Below, in pieces: positions 1 to 6,327 of a stretch of 24,400 nt of DNA. Origin of the DNA: Nitrospinota bacterium (GTDB lineage Bacteria > Nitrospinota > Nitrospinia > JACRGO01). The stretch's first letter is position 1, and every line of letters starts with the position of its first letter. The stretch lies in the NCBI GenBank assembly GCA_016212295.1, contig JACRGO010000036.1, forward strand, positions 1 to 24,400, written 5' to 3'. A program made the translations under genes and the position numbers. The notes beneath the pieces are model-generated. The model was given only the letters and a program-made list of their open reading frames with translations, was not told the origin of the DNA and did no database searches.

Positions 1-121
1 CCTGCGGGGGAGAATAAAGGGATATATTTTAAAATTCAAGTCGGTAACACCCATAAAACGACTATTTTGTTTTAAAAAACAGTATGTTAGAGCATGCTAT
101 GACAATTTTAACCGGACAGCA

Positions 122-748
122 GTGAATCATTACAATTCTTTTATAATCGACCAAAATTACAACCTGTTCAATGAAAGCTCTCTTATCGAGACTTCAAAAG
201 ATGTGTTTTCGGTCTTTTCCCGCACAACTCCCAATGAACAGGTTTTTTTATATAAAACAGCGAGAGATTCCTCTCTTTCGGGGAATATCGTGGAAATAGG
301 AAGGTTCACGGGTGGATCAACGTGCATTATGGCTTTGGGAATAAAAGACGCGAATAAAAAAGAAAAGGTACATTCTTATGATCTAAATCTGATTGACATT
401 ACTTTAGAGAATATTAAACGGCTGGGGCTTGAAAGTTATATTGAGATCAATACTCAATCATCGGAGGAAGGAGCAAAGCAATGGAAAAATAATGGCTGTC
501 CCCCTTGCCGCTTTTTATTGATTGATGGAGACCATGAATATCAAGCCACTGTTGACGATATTGCCATGTGGGTCCCTCACTTAATGCCTGGAGGAATTAT
601 CGCCATCCATGATTACGGAAACACCGATTCCAGGCATTTCGATGTAGAGAGGGCCGTTCATGATGAAATAATACAAAAAAATAAGTTCGAGAATTATCAA
701 GTGTTGGATTTCATGTTTACCGCTACGAAACGGTTTAATCGTGGTTAA
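122..748 (+). CDS. Class I SAM-dependent methyltransferase (Methyltransf_24-like)
   Basis: Predicted soluble methyltransferase of about 208 residues. A motif-I-like stretch (IVEIGRFTGGST, about residues 56-67) fits the SAM-binding loop of this family. The later FLLIDGDHEY...DD segment and LMPGGIIAIHDY are the usual post-strand-4 and strand-5 signatures of Methyltransf_24 proteins, which are often found in glycan or antibiotic clusters. The substrate cannot be read from sequence. The listed start is GTG at 122 with no clear Shine-Dalgarno. The same frame stays open to the left edge of the window, so the true start may lie upstream and the N-terminus is uncertain. It faces the minus-strand radical SAM gene convergently, separated by a half copy of the interlocked repeat. 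The gene is AT-rich like the next three genes. Confidence 0.8.
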   Translation: MNHYNSFIIDQNYNLFNESSLIETSKDVFSVFSRTTPNEQVFLYKTARDSSLSGNIVEIGRFTGGSTCIMALGIKDANKKEKVHSYDLNLIDITLENIKRLGLESYIEINTQSSEEGAKQWKNNGCPPCRFLLIDGDHEYQATVDDIAMWVPHLMPGGIIAIHDYGNTDSRHFDVERAVHDEIIQKNKFENYQVLDFMFTATKRFNRG

Positions 749-849
749 TATATTTTACGCTCAGAAATTTGTATTTTCCGCTTGAAATAAAATCGCTATT
801 GAATGCTTCAAGAGAAATTTGTTTTGGTTGAGGCCATGTCATGCTATGG
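749..849 (+). repeat. Half copy of the interlocked inverted-repeat family (B-A' part)
   Basis: This stretch aligns over about 95 bases with the left part of the full copy at 20339-20436. Shared pieces are TCAGAAATTTG, then TTTTCCGCTTGAAATAAAAT, then AAATTTGTTTTGG and GGCCATG...GCTATGG. The matching right arm is absent, so this copy cannot form the long palindrome. It lies between two convergent genes and overlaps the last codons of the minus-strand radical SAM gene, whose TGA stop is at 839-841. Confidence 0.8.
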
Positions 850-2473
850 AGTTAAGCGCAATCAAATATTTCTCGGCTTCCTTGTGGATAGGGGTCAATT
901 CCTTGCAAATTTCAAACTCTCTTTTAGCCAAGTTTTTTTCTCCAATATTAAAATATATTTCACCCATGTGAAAATGAGTGGATATTAAAAAATCCTTATT
1001 CTTGCTTTTTTGAATAATTGGCATGGCTTTTTGGAAATACTGAACCGCAAGGTCTAATTCCCCTTTTTTCTTATAAACCTTAGCGCAATAATAATATCCG
1101 TCAAAATTTGCCGGATATTCTTCAATTAATATAAAATACTGGTCGAGTGCCTTGGCGAACTCTCCTTTAATTTCAAACTTCCTGGCTTTTTCAATAATAA
1201 GATTTTTTTTAGGAATTTCGCCTTTCCAAAAAACTATTTTTTTCTCCCAGTCCCTTACAACACCATAATCAACGGTTGAAATAATTCCGCGCTCCTTGAT
1301 TCGATTCATCTCATACCCGTCCCATCGTATATCCTTATTTAAAAGGTTATTTTTTTGGCAATAATAAAAGGTGTCAGTCCCTGGATAAGGGACAAGCCAG
1401 TTATAGGAGATGGTGGTTGCTTTGATTGTTTTAACGAACTCCAGGTTTTTTTTGTAATCCTCTTCTGTTTCACCAGGTACACCGGCTATAATGTTCGTTG
1501 TAAACCCGATATTGTACTTGTAACATAATTCGGCTGCCTTGTATCCCTGTTCCACAGTGGTCCCTTTTTTAGTTAGATCCAGTATCCTTTGGGACCCACT
1601 TTCAAATCCAATACAAATCCAATTACAACGGCTCTCTGCCATTAATCTGATCATTTCCTCTTCAAATTCATTGACCCTGGCATTGCACTGCCAAGTCAAT
1701 GGGACTTTAAAATCCATTAACTTCCGGCAAAAATCCTTGACCAAATTCTTTTTAACCAAAAAGGTGTCATCGAGAACCATGAAATGAGTAATTCCATACC
1801 TTTTTTGCCAATCGAGGAGTTCATTGATTATATTGTCCGCTGATCTGAATTTTACTTTTTTCCCAAAAAGTTTGTTCGCCACAGGCTGGCAAAACTCGCA
1901 CCGTCCAGGACAGCCCCTCGAAGTAAAGATCATTGCAAGTTTATGCTCTTTAATAATGGTGTCCACATAAAGATCAAAATAATGCGGGAAGGGAATTTCA
2001 TCAAGGTTGTCAACATACTTCCCGGTAATTAAAGGCTCAATAATCGCGCCTTTTTCCAAATTATTAACCAACTCGGGGAAACTGATTGCGCCTTCTCCAA
2101 CAATAACGTGATCAATCAACCCCGAAGACAGTACTTCATCAGGCATGATAGTGGGATGTATCCCACCGGCAACAGTTATCTTATTATGTTTTTTCGCTAT
2201 TTTTGCAACTTCCATGGCATATTCCGCGCCTGGAGTCTGATAGGAAAGGGCAACGACATCACAGCCGGAAGAAATAATTTTTTCTTCAACTTCCTCATAT
2301 CCTGACAAATACCTCAAATCCATTAAATCCACATCATGGCCTTCTCTCTTTGCCACTGCCGCCAAGTAACATAAACCTACTGGTATATACCATGAATCAA
2401 CGGAATCCTTTCTATTAAAAAAAGAGTTGAATCCTATATTAGCTACGCCAGGATAAGTAAACAGTATCTTCAT
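839..2473 (-). CDS. B12-binding-type radical SAM protein with C-terminal TPR repeats
   Basis: Predicted 544-residue radical SAM enzyme. Residues 1-145 resemble the Rossmann-like B12-binding fold of class B radical SAM proteins (PVGLCYLAAVAKREGHDV, VAGGIHPTIMPDE, VIVGEGAISFPEL). The radical SAM core follows, with CxxxCxxC at Cys188, Cys192 and Cys195. Residues from about 425 onward form two to three TPR-like helical repeats (AKALDQYFILIEEYPANFDGYYY and similar). Enzymes of this class often methylate or rearrange unactivated carbons; the substrate here is unknown. ATG at 2473 is preceded by AAAGGA, which lies at the end of the upstream gene 13 bases away, so the two are probably co-transcribed. 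The last residues (Ser-Ile-Ala-stop) are encoded by a repeat element, suggesting the original C-terminus was altered. Confidence 0.85.
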   Translation of the reverse strand: MKILFTYPGVANIGFNSFFNRKDSVDSWYIPVGLCYLAAVAKREGHDVDLMDLRYLSGYEEVEEKIISSGCDVVALSYQTPGAEYAMEVAKIAKKHNKITVAGGIHPTIMPDEVLSSGLIDHVIVGEGAISFPELVNNLEKGAIIEPLITGKYVDNLDEIPFPHYFDLYVDTIIKEHKLAMIFTSRGCPGRCEFCQPVANKLFGKKVKFRSADNIINELLDWQKRYGITHFMVLDDTFLVKKNLVKDFCRKLMDFKVPLTWQCNARVNEFEEEMIRLMAESRCNWICIGFESGSQRILDLTKKGTTVEQGYKAAELCYKYNIGFTTNIIAGVPGETEEDYKKNLEFVKTIKATTISYNWLVPYPGTDTFYYCQKNNLLNKDIRWDGYEMNRIKERGIISTVDYGVVRDWEKKIVFWKGEIPKKNLIIEKARKFEIKGEFAKALDQYFILIEEYPANFDGYYYCAKVYKKKGELDLAVQYFQKAMPIIQKSKNKDFLISTHFHMGEIYFNIGEKNLAKREFEICKELTPIHKEAEKYLIALNSIA

Positions 2474-2486
2474 TAATCATGTCCTT

Positions 2487-3509
2487 TCAAAATCGTTTTC
2501 CTTTATAGACGTTACAGATTTTACACCAATCATTAGGAGTCCCAGTTTCCAGATCACTCCTGAATTTTTTGAATTTTTCATTATCCCATATTTGTTCAAA
2601 AGTACTATCGTTTAGATTGCCGACCGCTATTCTTTTTGAAATCTGACAGCAAGGAAAAATGCTCCCATCGGAACCAATCTGAATCCACTTGTACGGTATT
2701 TCACATTTAGTATTCATGGTTTTCGATAAATCACCGTTATTCCCTTTAGACAGGTAATTTTCAGGTGGCAGATAAGTTATATTGTACTGTAAGGACTTTT
2801 CATGAATCTGCCTGAAAATATTTTTGACTAATTCAGAATCACACGTGTCCAGATGCTGGCCAGAAATGCAAAGCTTGTCTTGAAAACCCGGTAAATTCAT
2901 ATTTAAATTGAACATGTCGAGACTAATGGAATTTAGATGAACAAAATCCACAAAATCTATTCTTAATTCATGGGCCAAATCCATGATTTTGGGTAATTCC
3001 AAAAGATTTGTTTTCATGCAAACCGTACTTAAAAATATGTCCGGATATTTTGACTTAAATTTTTCCTTATAGCCCCTCAGCAGTATAATATTGGATATAA
3101 ATTCGTTAAAATTTGTGCCCCTAATATCTTCAAATCTTTCTTTTGTGGCTGCTTCCAAAGATATGCTGATTTTCCTTAATAGCCTTTCCTTTACGATGGC
3201 CTTTATATCATGATTTTGGAATAATGTTCCATTAGAAACAACGTCTACTCTTTCAAACCCTTCGGATTTAACATACCGCAGGATATCAACAAGGTCTTTT
3301 CTCAGGAAGGGTTCACCGAAATCGCTCAAGAGAAGGCAATAACACATTTCTGGATGAAAATTGGAAAGATATTTCTTGAATATTTCAAAAGAAATGTCTT
3401 TTTGGATAAATTTATTCGTTCGCATACAGTGCTTACAAAGCAGGTTACAATTTTGTGTAAGCGATATTTGTAAACAATCCCATTTAATATTTATATCTTG
3501 AAATTTCAT
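2487..3509 (-). CDS. Radical SAM/SPASM-domain protein (tandem paralogue 1)
   Basis: Predicted 340-residue radical SAM enzyme with CxxxCxxC at Cys21, Cys25 and Cys28 (CNLLCKHC). The C-terminal SPASM-like cluster region contains FPCCQIS and WCKICN, expected to hold an auxiliary Fe-S cluster. The middle carries the expected core elements (LLLSDFGEPFLRKDL, VVSNGTLF, ISLEAATKERFEDIRG). SPASM proteins modify peptides, sugars or cofactors; the substrate here is not evident. It is very similar to the next gene upstream (3588-4613) along its whole length, indicating tandem duplication. It is AT-rich and lies in a minus-strand run with glycosyltransferases. No small precursor peptide gene is visible next to it, which argues mildly against a RiPP role. 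Confidence 0.85.
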   Translation of the reverse strand: MKFQDINIKWDCLQISLTQNCNLLCKHCMRTNKFIQKDISFEIFKKYLSNFHPEMCYCLLLSDFGEPFLRKDLVDILRYVKSEGFERVDVVSNGTLFQNHDIKAIVKERLLRKISISLEAATKERFEDIRGTNFNEFISNIILLRGYKEKFKSKYPDIFLSTVCMKTNLLELPKIMDLAHELRIDFVDFVHLNSISLDMFNLNMNLPGFQDKLCISGQHLDTCDSELVKNIFRQIHEKSLQYNITYLPPENYLSKGNNGDLSKTMNTKCEIPYKWIQIGSDGSIFPCCQISKRIAVGNLNDSTFEQIWDNEKFKKFRSDLETGTPNDWCKICNVYKGKRF

Positions 3510-3587
3510 TTACATAATTCAAAAAAGAGCCTGTTTTTGCCCCAAAAATAATTTCTTGAAATAGTTACTTTTTGAAAAAGGTTTTAT

Positions 3588-4613
3588 CTAAAACCGCTTG
3601 CCTTTAAAAATATTACAAATTTTACACCAATCATTGGCAACCCCTTCTTCCAGATCTTTCCTAAATCTTTCAAATTTTTTACCACTCCAAATCTGCTCAA
3701 AACTATTATCGTTTAGATTGCCGACCATAACCTTTTTTGAAATTTGGCAACAAGGAAAAACGCTCCCATCCAAGCCGATCTGAATCCACTGGTACGGCAT
3801 ATTACATTTTGATTTGCCGCTTTTCAGCGAGTCATTTGTTTTTTCCTCCGTGGCGGAATAATTCTCTGGAGGCAGATAATTCAAATTATATTTTTTTGAT
3901 TTCTCGTCTATGATCTGAAAAATGCGTTTTTTAAATTCCTTATCACAATTGTCTAAATGCTGACCGGAAACGCAAAGTTTTTTCAAAAAATCGTTTTGGG
4001 GCTTATTTAAGATATCCATCGTAATGGAATTCAAATGAACGAAACAAACAAAATCAATTTTATAATCATGGGCAAGGTCCATTATCTCAGGCAATTCATG
4101 GAGATTTTCCCTTAAACAGACCACATTAAAAATAAGGCTGGGGTATTGTTTATTTAATTCTGTTTTATATTTAACAACCAGTTTTATATTAGATAAAAAC
4201 AGATCATGGCTGCCGCCCCTGATTTTTTCATACATTTCTTTTGACGCGGCCTCGGTTGATATCCTTATTCTTCTCAGTAGCCCTTCTTTTATAATGGCCT
4301 GAAAATCATGCTTGTCGAAAAGCGTTCCGTTTGATACCACTTCCACTTTATCAAACCCTTGGGATTTCACATATTTGAGTATATCCAAAAGGTCCCGTCT
4401 GAGAAATGGCTCACCAAAGTCACTCAAAAGAAGAGTGTCGCACATTCCGGGGTGAAAATTGGAAAGATATTTTTTAAATACATCAAAAGAAATGTCCTTT
4501 TCAGAAAACTTTTCCGTCCTCATGCAGTGTTTACAAAGCAAGTTGCATTTCTCCGTAAGAGGTATCTGGAGATAATGCCATTTTATGCCGTAATCATAGA
4601 GTTTCTTTTCCAT
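3588..4613 (-). CDS. Radical SAM/SPASM-domain protein (tandem paralogue 2)
   Basis: Predicted 341-residue radical SAM enzyme, colinear with the 2487-3509 product. CxxxCxxC is at Cys23, Cys27 and Cys30, the core has LLLSDFGEPFLRRDL, and the C-terminus has FPCCQIS and WCKICN for an auxiliary cluster. By eye well over half of the residues match the paralogue, including the unusual VSGQHLD-type segment (CVSGQHLDNCD here, CISGQHLDTCD there) and YLPPENY. Retention of both copies with intact cysteines suggests two related substrates or a heteromeric pair. The 78-base gap to the next gene is non-coding. No strong Shine-Dalgarno is seen before ATG at 4613. Confidence 0.85.
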   Translation of the reverse strand: MEKKLYDYGIKWHYLQIPLTEKCNLLCKHCMRTEKFSEKDISFDVFKKYLSNFHPGMCDTLLLSDFGEPFLRRDLLDILKYVKSQGFDKVEVVSNGTLFDKHDFQAIIKEGLLRRIRISTEAASKEMYEKIRGGSHDLFLSNIKLVVKYKTELNKQYPSLIFNVVCLRENLHELPEIMDLAHDYKIDFVCFVHLNSITMDILNKPQNDFLKKLCVSGQHLDNCDKEFKKRIFQIIDEKSKKYNLNYLPPENYSATEEKTNDSLKSGKSKCNMPYQWIQIGLDGSVFPCCQISKKVMVGNLNDNSFEQIWSGKKFERFRKDLEEGVANDWCKICNIFKGKRF

Positions 4614-4674
4614 ATTTTTTTTTAAGGGGCCTTTTAAAGCAAAGAAAAATACGTTGTGGTTGCGAATTAAAAAT

Positions 4675-6327
4675 TTAAATTGCTAATTGAGATTTTACCA
4701 GAGTAAAAAGTTCTTTAGCTATTTTTTCCTGACAAAACGCCTCTTCAATGCTCCTCCGCGCCGCGTTTCCCATCCTCTTCCTCATCTCTTCGTCCCTTGC
4801 CAGTTGGAGGATTTTTTCCTTGAATTCCTCTTTCCCCTCAGCTAACAGCCCGTTGACTCCGTCCTGTATTATCCATTCTTTGGCCTCTCCCATGCGGCTG
4901 CTGATGGTCGGCTTTCCGCAGGCCATGTATTCAAAAAGTTTCGTCGGACTCTTGGAAAGATTGTATTTCGATTCCGTGATCAGAGGCAGCAGCCCCGCGT
5001 CCACCCGGTTCAGGTAGGCTGGGAGTTCCGAGGGATGAATCCAGTCCACTACCTTGATGGGGACGTCCTTGCTGTTCGCCAGGGCAAGCCTTTTCACATG
5101 GGGGATGAACTCTCCTCCTCCTGTTATCTCCAACTGTATTTCCTCCCCTTCCAGTTCAGAGAAGCACTCCATGAGAAAAACCACATTCTCAAGGATAGGC
5201 GGCCCCCAAATCATCCCGACCCAGGAAAAGACCACGCGGTCATTTTTCCCAAAGCCTCCGTTGCTGGGAAAGAATTTTTTATGGTCAACCACCGTGGGCA
5301 GAAAATGTATGTTCCTGGAGTATTTGGCGTATTCCTTTTTAAGAAAGGAACTGGCCACGATGCACATATCGCTCTTTTGGACCATGTATTTCTTGATCCA
5401 CCCGCATTTTATGAAGTGAAAGGAGTGGACGTCATATTCCCAGTCGTCGATATCGAAAATAATCCTGTTGCCGTTGAGCCATTGCAGCATAAGCGGCGTC
5501 AAGAAATGATAATCCCCTTTCTGGACATAGAGAACAGCCTTCTTTTCCCCGCACAATTTGTAAAAGGCCCGGATGTTGGCGATGACCCGCCTTGTGTCGC
5601 CCGGGACCCTGAAATCAATGCCCTGCTTGTCGTAAAAGGAATATACCTCCGCGTCAATGCCAAGCCTCTTTAGTTCATCCGCGAAGTTGTAGCATCGGAC
5701 CCTGGCCGATGGCAAGTCGTATCCGAAATGGCAGATAAAGAGGACCTTCTCGGAGCCCGCGCGGGCATCAGGTACGGGCGACCGGCCGGTCGCCCCAACT
5801 TCCACTTTCTCCGCGTCTAAAGGGACTCTCTTCGCTTTTCCGGATACAGCTTTTTGAAGCGAGGCCAGCAAAAACCAGAAAACGCAAAGCGCCAAGGCCA
5901 GCAAGGCGTCCATTACCTTATAGGACTCCACTGCTAACCCCCGCTTTTTCAACCACGGCCAAAACGCCAGCTTTTCTTTTTTCAACGTGGTGGTGAGGGC
6001 GCTGATTTTCCTTGCGCCGCTTATGAAACCTATTAATTCCAGATGGGAGTATCCTTCGCCTGTGGGATTGTTGTAAAAAATCACCATTTCGTCAAACCGG
6101 TTGCGGCGCGTCTTCCACAGTCCGCCAAGAAAGGCAAAGGAGAAGAAGTTAAAGAAACGGCCCCTGAAGGTTATCACCCCGTCAATGCCTGGGATTTCGC
6201 CAAGCCTGTCAATAGTTTTTTGCGACGCCAAGGCATGGATGGAACAGTCCTTGTGCGCTTTTCTTAGTTCCACCAAAGCCTCCTTGATATAGACGGCTGG
6301 AGCGGTAAATGTCAAAAGTATTTTCAC
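4675..6327 (-). CDS. Two-domain glycosyltransferase: GT9-like N-terminus fused to GT4-type C-terminus
   Basis: Predicted 550-residue protein. Residues 1-137 look like an isolated N-terminal Rossmann half of a GT9 (heptosyltransferase-like) enzyme. A hydrophobic segment follows at about 139-157, and the GT4/GT-B glycosyltransferase occupies about 194-550. In that part KVLFICHFGYDLPSARVR opens the domain and KLFEYMACGKPTIS is the usual C-terminal nucleotide-sugar binding region. Between the two halves, residues around 178-190 (GATGRSPVPDARA) are encoded by a palindromic repeat, so the linker may come from a repeat insertion. ATG at 6327 overlaps the stop of the upstream membrane glycosyltransferase by 4 bases (ATGA), implying translational coupling. 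The role is probably surface glycan assembly; donor and acceptor are unknown. Confidence 0.8.
   Translation of the reverse strand: MKILLTFTAPAVYIKEALVELRKAHKDCSIHALASQKTIDRLGEIPGIDGVITFRGRFFNFFSFAFLGGLWKTRRNRFDEMVIFYNNPTGEGYSHLELIGFISGARKISALTTTLKKEKLAFWPWLKKRGLAVESYKVMDALLALALCVFWFLLASLQKAVSGKAKRVPLDAEKVEVGATGRSPVPDARAGSEKVLFICHFGYDLPSARVRCYNFADELKRLGIDAEVYSFYDKQGIDFRVPGDTRRVIANIRAFYKLCGEKKAVLYVQKGDYHFLTPLMLQWLNGNRIIFDIDDWEYDVHSFHFIKCGWIKKYMVQKSDMCIVASSFLKKEYAKYSRNIHFLPTVVDHKKFFPSNGGFGKNDRVVFSWVGMIWGPPILENVVFLMECFSELEGEEIQLEITGGGEFIPHVKRLALANSKDVPIKVVDWIHPSELPAYLNRVDAGLLPLITESKYNLSKSPTKLFEYMACGKPTISSRMGEAKEWIIQDGVNGLLAEGKEEFKEKILQLARDEEMRKRMGNAARRSIEEAFCQEKIAKELFTLVKSQLAI
5776..5795. repeat. 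20-bp perfect palindrome inside a coding sequence
   Basis: GGGCGACCGGCCGGTCGCCC is its own reverse complement. It lies in frame in the linker of the 4675-6327 glycosyltransferase and encodes part of GATGRSP. Its GC-richness stands out from the flanks. Confidence 0.85.

Noticed and set aside
5035-5673. 212-codon plus-strand frame inside the GT4 gene
   Set aside because: It is antisense to a well-supported glycosyltransferase and shows no family features.
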